Origin: Nectonema munidae | Lineage: Eukaryota > Nematomorpha > Nectonematoida > Nectonematidae | Assembly: GCA_030549495.1 (NCBI GenBank) | Contig: JAUIRK010000933.1 | Span: 62,001 to 126,000, forward strand | DNA: 64,000 nt | Reading direction: 5' to 3' | Shown: in pieces, positions 46,401 to 56,278 of the stretch | How positions within the stretch are numbered: the first letter of the stretch is position 1 | How the letters are laid out: every line of letters starts with the position of its first letter | Position numbers and translations under genes: made by a program | Notes under the pieces: model-generated | Told to the model about the DNA's origin: nothing | Databases searched by the model: none | What the model saw: the letters and a program-made list of their open reading frames with translations, nothing else

Positions 46401-47472
46401 GCGAATGACTTAATATTTCTGTCTTGCAAATCTTAGATTTTGAAAGAAAAGCTAGATAAGACAATTCAAAGTAAATTAATAAAGTGAAATCACCATCTCT
46501 CAATCCTCAAATATTTTTTTCAGCAAAAGTTTGAAGGACAAAAATAATGATGAAAAAATAGAAACACTAATAATTGCCATATACTATATTAAATTTGATT
46601 ACTAAATATCTTATTCCTGGCAAATTTTGCATTTCTCAATTTTAGCCCTGCTCATCATCATCCATTTTGCATTCGAGGCCTAGTTATTGTTCCCAAAGAG
46701 TCGGGGTCAACCAGTTTCCTGCAACAACTACGCCATTTCATTCTTTCTTTAGCATCACTTCGCACAAGCTTTCTTTTTTCCATATCGTGGTGAATCACTT
46801 CATTCCATGCTATTTTTAGCCCTGCTAATGAATAGGAATCTAAACAACTACTGTTGTTTTTACATCTAAGCTAGAAATCTTTACAAATTACATGTAAATG
46901 TTGCATCCAGTATATCAGCCATTATTTTACTTAAAACAAGACTCCTTTATAACTTAGACAGTTCAGCTGACATAAGCCCACGCTGAAGAAATTTTTTACC
47001 AGTGACTTGACCCTTTTATAAAAATATTTCTAATTGTACCAAGTTCAAGGATTTGGAGAGAACATAAGCGTTGAGATCTGAGACTAACAACTCTCCATTG
47101 ATAAAGAAGTCAAAGGAAACGAATTTATCTTCATCATCACCAACAACGCCCTCATCAATCTGGGAGTTATCTAAGGAAGATGAATAATAGAATAATAAAA
47201 AGGAATAAGTCTCAAAAAAAACAAGAACATATATTAGGTCGCACATACAATTAGTAGTTTTTCGTATTTTGTATCCTTTTCTAATACCCTGTCTTTTATT
47301 AACTGAATTAAATTGTTGTATTTTGTAAACTTTGAAAAAATTTTTATATAAAAGAAATGATAAAAAAATATCATGAAAAAAATAAGAAAAGAAAAACGCT
47401 TATGACCAATAAAATAGGTGTCTGAGTCAATCTTTGCCTCCAGCTCCGTAATCGCGATTTTTAAAGATGGCA
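31287..47472 (-). CDS. WDR12: WDR12 orthologue, ribosome-biogenesis WD40 protein (7+ exons)
   Basis: Exons 47472-47407 (tentative), 47170-47040, 44845-44578, 40532-40171, 40118-39978, 37078-36973, 32978-32843 and 31416-31287 join in phase to about 445 aa (human about 423). Order: the NLE ubiquitin-like domain ([10 protein letters not shown]), then DWISS, and WD40 repeats with [68 protein letters not shown] and [14 protein letters not shown] Lys/Ser-rich loop lies between repeats 3 and 4, as in other WDR12 proteins. WDR12 (yeast Ytm1) forms the PeBoW complex with Pes1 and Bop1 in the nucleolus. The AAA protein MDN1 releases it through the NLE domain during 60S maturation. The first exon with the initiating Met was not found. 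The introns are loaded with transposons but the coding exons look intact. Confidence 0.92.
31417..32842. other. WDR12 intron between exons 7 and 8
   Basis: AT-rich, with no repeat or gene recognised. Confidence 0.6.
32843..32978 (-). CDS. WDR12: WDR12 exon 7 (as counted here)
   Basis: Encodes [15 protein letters not shown] and [16 protein letters not shown], matching the HTGWVTSVKWSP and SGSLDNIVKLWD region of the family. Acceptor TTTAAAG|AAGG, donor GAGAAG|GTAACA. Confidence 0.92.
33795..35941 (+). mobile_element. hAT element (ZBED/SCAND3-like) with 8-bp target duplication
   Basis: ATTTACAG at 33787-33794 is repeated at 35942-35949, an exact 8-bp target duplication as expected for hAT. Termini are TAGAGGTTTCCAACC and, inverted, CAGTGGTTCTCAACC (11 of 15 matching). 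Left subterminal GGGTCGCGACCCC and right GTGGGGTCACGGCC also mirror each other. It lies in a WDR12 intron, antisense to the gene. Confidence 0.9.
34151..35720 (+). pseudogene. ZBED5/SCAND3-like hAT transposase, broken
   Basis: Pieces in order: [17 protein letters not shown] (34151), [20 protein letters not shown] in another frame (about 34365), [20 protein letters not shown] then [20 protein letters not shown] (34590-34720, first catalytic Asp), a remnant of the CHCFIHRE-type motif near 34950, [20 protein letters not shown] (35037-35095), [17 protein letters not shown] (35209-35257), and [15 protein letters not shown] (35562-35605), the C-terminal dimerisation motif. Many frameshifts and stops. 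The order and motifs match the SCAND3/ZBED5/FAM200 group. Confidence 0.88.
35950..36671. other. WDR12 intron sequence with a G-rich patch
   Basis: No gene seen. At 36311-36342 a G-rich stretch (GGTTAGGGTGTTTTGGGGGG then TTGGGG) stands out in AT-rich surroundings and could form a quadruplex. A 16-base T run precedes it. Confidence 0.45.
36672..36772 (+). mobile_element. TTAA-type MITE, third terminus type
   Basis: TTAA (36668-36671) precedes CCCTTTCAAGCACACGATAT. The other end is TGTCTGAAAGGG followed by AAGG, a decayed TTAA. Internal AAATCGTCTG and GTAGACGATT match the core of the other MITEs, but the termini differ. Confidence 0.6.
36973..37078 (-). CDS. WDR12: WDR12 exon 6 (as counted here)
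   Basis: Thirty-five codons plus one base: [18 protein letters not shown], then [17 protein letters not shown]. Acceptor TTTTCAG|CCTGG, donor CGCCCG|GTATAA. Confidence 0.92.
37079..38940. other. WDR12 intron, no gene seen
   Basis: AT-rich intron sequence. Frames at 38232-38453 (+) and 38225-38425 (-) overlap and carry no motif. Confidence 0.55.
38945..39065 (-). pseudogene. Possible MULE transposase fragment
   Basis: On the - strand [21 protein letters not shown] resembles the first catalytic block of Mutator-like transposases, where a Trp/Asp-Gly-Thr-Phe-Lys motif precedes a Pro. The fragment is about 40 codons with a stop inside and nothing around it confirms the family. Confidence 0.4.
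39978..40118 (-). CDS. WDR12: WDR12 exon 5 (as counted here)
   Basis: Forty-seven codons: [18 protein letters not shown] to [13 protein letters not shown]. Phase 0 at both ends. The donor ATC|GTACGC is weak but the frame stops soon after it. Confidence 0.9.
40171..40532 (-). CDS. WDR12: WDR12 exon 4 (as counted here)
   Basis: Encodes [45 protein letters not shown] and the basic loop [15 protein letters not shown]. Acceptor AATTTCAG|ATCGCG. The donor ACACTT|GTACGC keeps phase 0 into the next exon. Confidence 0.93.
40533..41150. other. WDR12 intron sequence
   Basis: No gene or repeat supported. The frame at 40924-41109 has no motif. Confidence 0.55.
41151..42225 (-). pseudogene. Degenerate multicopy transposon-type gene in WDR12 intron
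   Basis: Successive - strand frames show [71 protein letters not shown] and [19 protein letters not shown] recognise this order from an uncharacterised protein family repeated many times in hydra and arthropod genomes, usually ending with a VVND(A)AER-like motif. It behaves like a mobile element but its mechanism is not clear to me. At least three frame changes make this copy inactive. I could not find termini. Confidence 0.6.
42226..43387. other. WDR12 intron, no gene seen
   Basis: Sequence of slightly higher GC at 43010-43380 may be more of a decayed element but gives no recognisable protein. Confidence 0.5.
43388..43500 (+). repeat. 113-bp direct repeat, copy 1
   Basis: ATGGCTGTGTCTAGACTACG through AGAGCTCCATGTCAGAAT recurs at 43800-43915 with about 97% identity. 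Each copy contains a 28-codon frame beginning [10 protein letters not shown]. Confidence 0.8.
43800..43915 (+). repeat. 113-bp direct repeat, copy 2
   Basis: Copy of 43388-43500 displaced by 412 bases. It differs at AGCAAATGAAC versus AGCAAGTGAAC and CCAATTCAT versus CCAACTCAT. Confidence 0.8.
44054..44234. mobile_element. Foldback MITE, 181 bp, with 8-bp target duplication
   Basis: Arms of about 60 bases (TTTAGACGGCCACATCAAGT and AATCACCATTTCGTCTGCC inverted at 44174-44234) are nearly perfect over at least 46 bases and enclose about 60 AT-rich bases. ATTAATTT at 44046-44053 and 44235-44242 is an exact 8-bp direct repeat, suggesting hAT-type mobilisation. It lies in the WDR12 intron between exons 3 and 4. 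Confidence 0.88.
44578..44845 (-). CDS. WDR12: WDR12 exon 3 (as counted here)
   Basis: Eighty-nine codons plus one base: [39 protein letters not shown] and [20 protein letters not shown] and DWISS match the end of the NLE domain and the first WD blade. Acceptor AATACTAG|GAAAAT, donor CTGTCTG|GTAACG. Confidence 0.93.
44846..46639. other. WDR12 intron; one hAT-like end
   Basis: ACACCAGAGTTTCTCAATCT at 45581 resembles a hAT terminus (CAGNGGTTCTCAA) but no partner was found. Otherwise nothing supported. Confidence 0.45.
46653..46813 (-). mobile_element. 5'-truncated LINE 3' end with 13-bp target duplication
   Basis: On the - strand [20 protein letters not shown] then [18 protein letters not shown] matches the conserved extreme C-terminus of a LINE ORF2 protein (W-x-E-V, D-M, K-W-R pattern). 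It ends in a GATGATGATGA tail. TTTTAGCCCTGCT occurs at 46640-46652 and again at 46814-46826, an exact 13-bp target-site duplication. It is a short insertion made by target-primed reverse transcription, in a WDR12 intron and in the same sense as the gene. Confidence 0.78.
47040..47170 (-). CDS. WDR12: WDR12 exon 2 (NLE domain core)
   Basis: Acceptor CTTCCTTAG|ATAACT. Encodes [18 protein letters not shown] to LSKSLNL, aligned with the VEFDFLIKGQFL region of WDR12. The donor AACTTG|GTACAA keeps phase 0 so that SLNL runs into ENQIEIEY. The frame itself stops 15 bases later. Confidence 0.88.
47407..47472 (-). CDS. WDR12: Tentative WDR12 exon 1b
   Basis: Sixty-six bases between TTTTTTAG|TGCC and TTATTG|GTCATA encode [20 protein letters not shown]. 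Both splice phases fit the next exon (G + AT = Asp), and VPS...TEL resembles the stretch before the NLE helix in other WDR12 proteins. The donor is weak and the match short. Confidence 0.5.
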
Positions 47473-48365
47473 CTAAAAAAAATTTTTTTATGTAAATTGT
47501 GATTGGCGTATACTTTGAATTCTAAAAGTATACACTCGTGTACCATGTGATCTTGGGATTTTTCATTCATCCCACAACATCCATATATCACATAAACATA
47601 CACATAAAACTAGAACCCATTGATTTAGAGTCCACCCCCTGCCAAGTGGTAAACTTACTAGCAAAGTTGGCAAACAACATGGATGTAAAAACTATGAGCC
47701 ATAGGTAGAAGCCTCACCTGAAGCAGCCAGCAGTACCTAACTAGCCTACGCTTTCCCTGTGATTCACTTCCTTGCAATTAAAATGGCATAGAGAAATTTA
47801 TCAATGATCATTTTTGGCAAAATAGGTACAATGCTATACATAAGGCAGCACAAAAAGGAAAAGGAAGAGAAATATTTGGGTTGGGAAATGCACTAACTCA
47901 AGAAGAGAGTGGCTCTCGTTTGCAGTGCACGGATATATCGTCGAAGGATAAAGCTGTTGCCAGACACTTTGTCGAACAGACATATCGTCGCTAGACGATT
48001 CGTCGAATGGACATTTGGTTAAAGCTTTGTTTCGTCGCAAACGATTGTTTGATTGCATGAATGAATTTTTAAAAGCAAACAAATTTCTCTCTCTCTCCCT
48101 CTTTTTATATACATTGAAATTATAATCGCGAAAGATAAAAACATTTATGCGTTTCAAGGATTTTTTCTTCTTTGTTACAGATGAGAACGAAAAAGATCCA
48201 TTTTTACATCTACCTCGCACTGTGACATACTCCCGACGCTGTAAAATGTATGCATCTATCACGCATTTCCTTAAAGATAGCTCCAAGAATTTTCTATAAT
48301 CCTTCCAATCTTGATAAATTTCAATTGTTGTCTTCTGAAATTTATTGTACACTCTTTGTTGAACT
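47473..48365. other. Upstream of WDR12; first exon not found
   Basis: Should contain the first coding exon or lie within its intron. A 172-codon - strand frame at 47834-48352 has no recognised domain. At 47930-48020 the motif TCGTCGAA/TTTGTCGAA recurs several times, like a transposon end. Confidence 0.4.
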
Positions 48366-49007
48366 CAAGCCATTAAATTTGCTGTCTTTACATAATTTTT
48401 TTATCTATTGAACTTCAGTTTTTTTTAAATTTCATAAAAATATCCATATTTGATCCGGTAGAAGTGAAAAATAAACTGATAGATAACAATTCCTATAATT
48501 ATCTCAAAAATATGATGCCGACAAGCCAAGAAAATAAATCTTGTTTCAAATACTTCTGAATGCTATCCAATTCTCTAAACTGTTCCACTCTTTTGTGGCA
48601 TTAAGTACAGCACTGCCCATTTCATAACCGGTTGCTTTTTCTAATTCAAATATAGTTTTTGTAAACAGCTAAATAAACTTAAGTAATCTTTTATATATTT
48701 CCCATCAAAGTGGATTATAAGAGGAGTGCTTGGCTTGAAAAAATCTTTTATATCTTCTGCAAGTTTATCTCTAGATTTGAAGAAAAAACTACATTAAAGT
48801 AGTAAATAAAAATTAATATTTGAAGCCTCCATTTTCGAGTTTAGGCTAAAGTTAACTAAAAATAGAAATACTTTGTTGAAGTTAAAATATTTTATATATA
48901 ATTTTTGCCATTTACGCATAATTAAACCCACAATTTTTTATTAGTAATGATATTTACATACATATATAATTACGCCTATTGAGCAGGCACTAAACAATTC
49001 TCAATTA
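48366..49007 (+). repeat. ~645-bp direct repeat, copy 1
   Basis: From CAAGCCATTAAATTTGCTGT to CTAAACAATTCTCAATTA, repeated at 49489-50135 with an offset of 1123 bases and only scattered differences (about 97% identical by eye). Confidence 0.9.
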
Positions 49008-49078
49008 CCCCCCTGGTTTTGTTTTAAAATTCTTTATTTATTTTTTAAAAAAATAAAAAAAAATTAAACAAACGAAAA

Positions 49079-49082
49079 CACA

Positions 49083-49176
<94 letters not shown>
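49079..49176. repeat. (AC)n microsatellite
   Basis: About 49 AC units with one early AAAC interruption, lying in the 481-bp spacer between the two 645-bp repeats. Confidence 0.97.
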
Positions 49177-49177
<1 letters not shown>

Positions 49178-49488
49178 CATTCTATTCTCTTTTACATAAA
49201 TACACACACATACATATAGACGAGCAAAAAATTGGTATACTTACGAAAAAAGAAATTAAAAAGAAAATTTAGATTCAGAAATTCAGTGAATGTTTCAGAA
49301 AAGTAAAAAGAAATAAAGAAAATTGAAAAAGATCGAGGTAGTCGTAATCGAATACGGATCAAAAGGCAGTGCAGTAATTTTGGCCTTGAAAGATACTTTA
49401 CGTTTTGTATCACATCAATATTACTGTCGCATTTGGAACTTCAAAATAAAAATTTAAACAATATTCTGTACAAAGAACAAATGATAAA

Positions 49489-50135
49489 CAAGCCATTAAA
49501 TTTGCTGTCTACCCATTACATAATTTTTTTATCTATTGAACTTCAGTTTTTTTAAATTTCATAAAAATATCCATATTTGATCCGGTAGAAGTGAAAAATA
49601 AACTGATAGATAACAATTCCTATAATTATCTCAAAAATATGATGCCGACAAGCCAAGAAAATAAATCTTGTTTCGAAATACTTCTGAATGCTATCCAATT
49701 CTCTAAACTGTTCCACTCTTTTGTGGCATTAAGTACAGCACTGCCCATTTCATAACCTGTTGCTTTTTCTAATTCAAATATAGTTTTTGTAAACAGCTAA
49801 ATAAACTTAAGTAATATTTTATATATTTTCTATCAAAGTGGATTATAAGCGGAGTGCTTGGCTTGAAAAAACCGTTTATATCTTCTCCGAGTTTATCTCT
49901 AGGTTTGAAGAAAAAATTATATTAAAGTAGTAAATAAAAATTAATATTTGAAGCCTCCATTTTCGAGTTTAGGCTAAAGTTAACTAAAAATAGAAATACT
50001 TTGTTGAAGTTAAAATATTTTATATATAATTTTTGCCATTTACGCATAATTAAACCCACAATTTTTTATTAGTAATGATATTTACATACATATATAATTA
50101 CGCCTATTGAGCAGGCACTAAACAATTCTCAATTA
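49489..50135 (+). repeat. ~645-bp direct repeat, copy 2
   Basis: Second copy of 48366-49007. The copies have neither TG..CA ends nor coding sequence between them, which argues against LTRs and for a local duplication. Confidence 0.9.
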
Positions 50136-50554
50136 AGATAAAAAAAAATTATTTTTGATGTAGTAGAACATTTTAAAAAGGTATGCTTTAAATAGTTTTT
50201 GACACGGTCAAATACACATATTCAAAAAAAATTGGCCGATGAACGGTTTAGAGAAGTTTCACTGCACAAAAATGAGAAGAATCAAGATCTGATACCTTTT
50301 AGAAGGGTGTTGATTAAGGAATTCAATTTTTCAATGCCAAAGCACGTTTCAATTGAAAAGACACATGGCGAAATGGTATATCTAAATGGAAAAGTTATTC
50401 AATGAATATAACAGGAAATCAGTAGAATTATGAAACTCTTATAGTGAAAATCTTTTATCCGAAATGCCTACCATTTGTTTGATTATTTGAATTTTATATA
50501 AGTATTACAAAAGGTATTCTATAAAAATTATATTCTCTTATTTAATTACATTAA
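50136..50554. other. Spacer with an unassigned small frame
   Basis: A 68-codon frame at 50199-50405 (+), with DLIPFRRVLIKEFNFSMPKH, is not recognised. Nothing else supported. Confidence 0.4.
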
Positions 50555-50695
50555 CCCGTTAAGTCCCAATGCCCCCATTTGGGAACATAAGTAATTTCAT
50601 CTTCATCTTCGTCTGCTTTTTTCAATGACTTTGAATGTAAATCGTCTGCGTTTTTTTAGATATCGTCTGATTTCTATTGTACTTAATGGACAAGG
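50555..50695 (+). mobile_element. Diverged TTAA MITE
   Basis: TTAA (50551-50554) then CCCGTTAAGTCCCAATGCCC, followed by the standard body AACATAAGTAATTTCATCTT, CGTCTGC and ATATCGTCTG. The right end (TACTTAATGGACAAGG) has lost the expected GGG-TTAA. Confidence 0.75.
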
Positions 50696-52396
50696 TAAAA
50701 TAAATGGCATTTGTGCAATTTTGCTAAGTCCACTTTACCAAATCGCAATTTCACAATTCCTAAATTGCTGTCTGTGGACCCCTCAAAATTTTAAAATACT
50801 AAAAAAGCACAACACTTTGAATTCATAAAAAAACGTTGCTACTTTTTTGTTTTAATCAAAGTAAATAAGACTGGAATTGAGTCAATTATTTAAAGCAATT
50901 TTTCCATATGTTTAGGCTTATTCCTTCCGGTTGCAGTTATTTTTTCGAATCAAAGATCTTCAGCAAAGAGTAGTGATGAAAAATATTTGAAACTCTTTTT
51001 CTTTTGCAATAAATTTTGCTTGAATATGAGTTTGCTCGATTGTAGTAGAACTGGTAGTTAAAGGATTCTCCATTTGGGTTAAGGGAGTTAAAATGTTGGA
51101 TTAAAATCTAAAAAAGAATTAAATTAAGTTTCAATTTCAAATAAAAAGCATACAAATGTTCTCAAAATAGGAAGATGAAAATCCGATAACACAAAAAAGG
51201 ACAGATCTCTACAAATCTTTTTGAACTATTGATTGTACTTATAAAATATCATGAATAAAGAAATCAAAATAATTCTAAATTAAGTAAAATAAATACACCG
51301 AGGAGAGGATAAAGAAGTTGTTTAGCTGTATGATTTGGAAAGTTTATGAGCAAAAATTTTTATGCTATAGCGGTCGCTTTTTTTGTTTCCCTTGAGTGGT
51401 CACTATAGACAGGTTTGATTGTAGTTTAAAAATTATTTTTACATGTTCCTTGTCCAAGGGATTGTTAATTTATCAACCATAATATGAATTTTATATATTG
51501 GTTATGTACAAAGCAGTGTTACAACAAACAAGAAAAAAAAATGATAAAACCCGGAGATGGAGTCGGAGTAAAACACTGAAATATTTTTGCTCAGAAGCTG
51601 GAGACATAAGATTTTTCTGACTCCTAAACCCTGTTTGAAAGCAAAGATAAAAATCTTTTAGGAAAAAATTACTGAATGAATTTTAAAAATGATTTATAAG
51701 TTTTGAAATGGTAGTATAATAATCAGTCAATAGCAAATAAAGACACTAAAATGAACTTATCACAAAACCATATTTTTACAATTTAATTTTAATTTATTTT
51801 TGATGTTCAATTACAATCAGTTGACCTAAACCTTACAAAAATAGCTCAAAAGGTCATCGAACCTAAATCTTAAAGAAAAAAATTTGGAACTGTAAGAAAG
51901 GAAGTCTTGATTCCTATGTCCTACACCTATCCAAGCGGAGATTCGTTTCAAATGGAAGCCCTATGGTGTATTACGTGACCAGATGCCAGAACATTGTCAC
52001 GTTTAAAAAATTTTTTTCAAGTTTTTAGTACCGGGTGGGTGGTAACGTAATTTTTCTTATATAAAAAATGTAATTTTAGAATTAGAAAATCATCAACTTA
52101 AGAAATTTTTGATAAGATACAAATTTAAATAAAATTAAAACTTAATGAATTATAAAATTTGAATATATTTATTTAAAATTACTATTTAAAGTTTACTTTT
52201 CTGTGAACTATAAAATCTATCATAAGTTTAACAAACAACTTTTTTCATTATAATAAAAAAAATCAATTGATCAAAAAACAAAAGAAAAATTATTTTAAAA
52301 TTTTAAATTCAATGAAGAAACCATTTTTACCTTGAGAAAAAAAGAAAATATAAAATCATTGAAAAAAAATAAAATTATATGTTATAGTGTTTGTAT
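50696..52396. other. AT-rich spacer, no gene seen
   Basis: No supported gene or repeat. Confidence 0.5.
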
Positions 52397-52447
52397 GTTG
52401 TTTGATGCGCCTCGCATACATAAGCAACTTATGCTGGTTTACAGGCT
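52397..52447 (-). repeat. Third copy of the 1040/6880 repeat
   Basis: TGTTTGATGCGCCTCGCATA to GCTGGTTTACAGGC, same orientation as 6880-6940. No inverted partner nearby. Confidence 0.65.
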
Positions 52448-53100
52448 TTATTTTAGATTAATTCAAGCTACGAAGAGGATAACAGCTAGAGCTCCAGTGG
52501 AAACTATACTGGCTTCCTTACTCTATTTATAAACAATTTAATACTTTGTTTCATATATCCTGAATTTTTCTATACTCCTATAATATCTATGTTTTTTGGT
52601 ATAGTTAACTTACCTAAATATATTTTTAAACTTCATTTATTAGTGGTGTAAATTTAAGCTTTCTTAAATCAAATTTGTGGGCTTTATCCAGGGTGCGAAG
52701 TAGGAAATTTTTATGGGGGGAGGGGGGGGGGGGATGCTCTGCTGTGTTGAGTCATCCTTCACATATAAACACACAAACGTTATAGAGAGCGTTCCATGAG
52801 GTCTACTTCTAGAAAAAAGATCAAAACCTCAAATAAAAGTCACATGCTTGTATGCATGTCAAAAGCTACATGCTACTACACTGTCTACATTTTGAGATAG
52901 ATACCGTATGTTCTATAGATCAAAAAAGTGTCAATGAGATTTCTTATGAATATGGGTCATGACAAACACTAAAACTACAAGAGTTAGGCTATATTATTGA
53001 ATGGCCTAATTACTCGATAGAGAGAATTACAATTTACAATACAACAATTTTAATCTTTAATTTAACATTAAAAAAGTGGAATTGAAAAATTCTTCAAAAT
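52448..53100. other. Spacer with possible left end of the KIAA1586-like hAT
   Basis: CCAGGGTGCGAAGTAGGAAA, then TTTTTATG and a run of about 18 G (52716-52734 with one A). CAGGG..G-run ends are common in degenerate hAT termini, and the hAT below starts 370 bases on. No matching right end was found. Confidence 0.4.
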
Positions 53101-55440
53101 TTACTTTGTTGAAAAAAGAAGGTGTTTGGAAGACAAGGCACACACATCATCTGTCTTTCGATCCTGGCTGATTGCAGTTTCATGTTTTTTTAACGAAGTC
53201 TGAACGTATTTTGTAAAATCTACCCGTGAAATCGGGGGTTCATTGATATTCAGAAAAAGAACAGCATCACATGCTTGCACACTCATCTGATTAGATTATG
53301 ATGTACAGATGTCATTCAATGCACTAAACCCACGTTCGAAATCAGCAGTGGAAACACGGAATATATTAATAGCTTGTAAAAAGATTTCATAGTCAGTTGA
53401 TAAATATCCAAATTTGAAATCTCGAAAGACAGATACAGTGGACATCACATATTGTTTAAAAAATCGAGCCACATCCATCACTTCCTTGTCTCCATAAGTT
53501 ACCAATTCTTCTTCATTTTTCGGCCAATTTCTGGGATCCAAGTGCACACAGTCATTCAACAACTTCGAAACAAATCTACAATTGATATTGTCAATCACAG
53601 CTCGGATGAACTGGATGCGAAAGTTAGAAAGTGAAGATTAGAAGAAAAAATTTCGCCAACAGCTTTCTTGTCAAAGTTACAAACTAAAAGAAAAGATAAT
53701 GAAACTTATTTAATTATCCAAATATGTAAAATCTTACTGTTTACCCACACCACTCAGTATTGTTCCTTGTGGTATACGCTCATATAAGCTTATGCGAAAA
53801 ACAAAAAACCGCAGGACGCCGATAATCGTCTACATAATTGTGTCCTATCCTCTCTAGTGAAAAGTTTTAAATAATAAAACTTTTAATGTACATATGATGC
53901 AAAGATGTGTAACTTGCTATGCTTAATTATTGACTTTTTATGAAAATGCAGTAAGCTTTTGCATCGAAACAAAAAAGTAAAAATTTTTTTACTTTCAATC
54001 TATCTACTATCTTTATTACCTTCAAGCTTAGTGTCTTCAATTCATACAAACAGTCTTTGATAGTACACATTTGTTCAAGAACTTGAAAACGCTCCATGAT
54101 ATTCGTAAGTTTCTGCAACTTTGCATCCGTTTTCGAAAAAAGAGCATGAAGAGCCTGATTAATTGTTCCATAGACTGTCAACAGCTGAAAATAAAGAAAA
54201 GCACCACCTAACATCAAAGACCTTACTGACTTTTCGGAGTGTACAGTGTACACTCCAAGTCAGTCGCGACACTCTCCAACAAGCGCTGATTTTTGGGAGA
54301 GCGTGAAAATGTAGAGTAAAGTTTGTCTAAAAAGATGGTAAAGTGATTTACATGTGTGACACTTTTTGTCGCCATGCACAGTGAGCTCAAGTCTATGAGC
54401 GATACAATGAAAAGATGGCAAATATGGAACACCAATAAGTTCAGAGAACTACTGGATGAGACCGCCTTTTTGGCCAATCATTACAGATGCGCCATCAGAT
54501 TCAATAGCTAAGTGTTTATTTTTGAGTATTCCAATACCAAGTGCAGGCATGAAAGAATAAAAAATTGTCTGGGAAATAGCGTCAGTTGTTGTGTTGTTCA
54601 ACTCTGACATCTTCCAAAAAATATTCTGAACATCACCTTTTACGGCGAGTCGAACATAAGAAATTAAGACTGACCGATTGCTCATAATAGTTGATTCATC
54701 CACAATAATTGAAAAATTCAAGCATTCGCAACTTCGAATATGTGCAATAAGTTCAACTTTCATTCCTTTTGCTAGAAACTTGATAATATTTTTGCAAGCA
54801 TTATCGCTGTTCAGTAAGGATTACATTTTACGTCCATTTAATTTTTGCAGGTGTATTACTTTTCCTTGTTTCTTGAAAGTCAGGCCTTCCTTGTCTATAA
54901 AATATGAAGTTTGAAACACACGTTAAGTTTCTTGGTGCCTCAATTCCACCAACTTCGAAGTTTCAAGCGCTGTTCGTTGAAGGAAGCCATGATTAAATCT
55001 TTTTCTCTGTCTTTGATAGTTTCAACAACTTACTTGTGGGACTTGGATTTGGGGTGCTCAGAACCTTTATTAGATAGCTTTCTTCGCTCTTTGCCCTAAA
55101 CCCCTCCATCTTGCACGCCAATCTCAGTCCATTGCTTTTCCACACGTAAACTAATGAACGCATACTTTGGTGGAAAAGCCATTAAGTCTTTGCACACCTT
55201 AAAAAAAGCTTCTGATTTTTTATAATAAGTCATGGATGACGACTTTGCCAGGTTGTATAAAGTGGCTCAGTTAACCCAATCGGCAGTGAGTTCGCTTCTT
55301 TTGATGCGCAAAGCTCAGTACTTTTGCTTTGTTCATCGCTATCGTCAGTGCGAGGAGGCTCAGAGCTACTTGATGGCATCGGTTCAATAATTTCAATTTC
55401 ATCATCCCTAACTTTTTTTGCCGCAACTTTATTTAAAAAA
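53101..55440 (-). pseudogene. KIAA1586-like hAT transposase ruin
   Basis: Reading leftwards: an acidic and Ser-rich N-terminus near 55320-55440, LACKMEG and QGRPDFQETRKSNTPAKIKW remnants, then SCECLNFSIIVDESTIMSNR (first catalytic Asp, 54680-54740), LAIESDGASVMIGQKGG (54450-54510), FHCIAHRLELTVHGDKKCHT (about 54360-54420), VNHFTIFLDKLYSTFSRSPK, SVRSLMLGGAFLYFQLLTVY (54165-54230), and STADFERGFSALNDICTS (53296-53350), the dimerisation motif. The last frame, CDAVLFLNINEPPI (53230-53270), is the KIAA1586-type tail. Stops and shifts between them show inactivity. Related to the fragment at 1-530. Confidence 0.85.
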
Positions 55441-56278
55441 AATGAGATAAAAATGTTTGTCGATTCATTTCAGTTAATACCATTCATAATATTGGAAAAC
55501 TACGATATAAATCAACAAAACAATAAGCTCTGATGGCAAAAGGAATTTGATTACAATTCACAGTATGTAATTTCACTTACAGTTTATGTATGCAATTTCA
55601 CACACAGAGAACGTAAGCAAAATGATACGCAATGCATACGAGAGTCTGGATGATGAATACACACATACACACTTTCACATTGGTTCATGTATAATGAATT
55701 GTACAAAGAAATTCGATAGAGCATTCTCATTACAATTTCGCAATGTTTTTCATCGTCATGTTTTAGGATTGTCTGATAGATGGAGCACACTGAGAACGGT
55801 AGCAGAATAAAAAGATACGCTAAAAATTTCTTATTCTTAGTAGGGTTATGTTAAAAAATATACTATGATGGAATTTTTTAAAAAATACCTAAGTAAATAA
55901 AAATATTGCAAGGGGAATATCCTTTAGAAATATCAATCTAGTCAAACGAAATTCATAAGTATCACAATTAAGAATGACTCAAAGTCAAAGCCTCTATGAA
56001 TCTCAAATATATTCTAAGTGTCCACTTATTAAATTTAGAGAGGGAAAATATAACTAATGTTAATTTTAACTTATGACGCAAAAGAGTGAAAATATCTTCC
56101 TCAGTACAATAAAAAAATTATTATTTATATTCCTTGGCGTCATAAATATTTGGTGGAATATCAGTTAATCCCTAGGATTTAAGGAAAAATATAAAATATT
56201 AATCAATGTACAATTGTTTAAAACAATTGGTTTTATTCATATGGAAAAGTGAAAAAGAACGAATAAAATTTATTAAAC
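55441..56278. other. AT-rich spacer, no gene seen
   Basis: The frames 55586-55810 (+) and 55584-55790 (-) overlap antisense and have no motif. Confidence 0.5.

Noticed and set aside
47016-47040. Apparent frameshift at the end of the NLE exon (frame stops at TAA)
   Set aside because: A donor at 47040|47039 (TTG|GTACAA) joins in phase to ENQIEIEY in the next exon, so no frameshift is needed.
47834-48352. 172-codon - strand frame
   Set aside because: Low-complexity Lys/Arg/Phe composition with no domain. It lies across simple repeats and is probably chance.
48366-50135. LTR pair of a small retroelement
   Set aside because: No TG..CA ends, no target duplication, no primer-binding site or coding sequence between. 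The spacer is largely a microsatellite.
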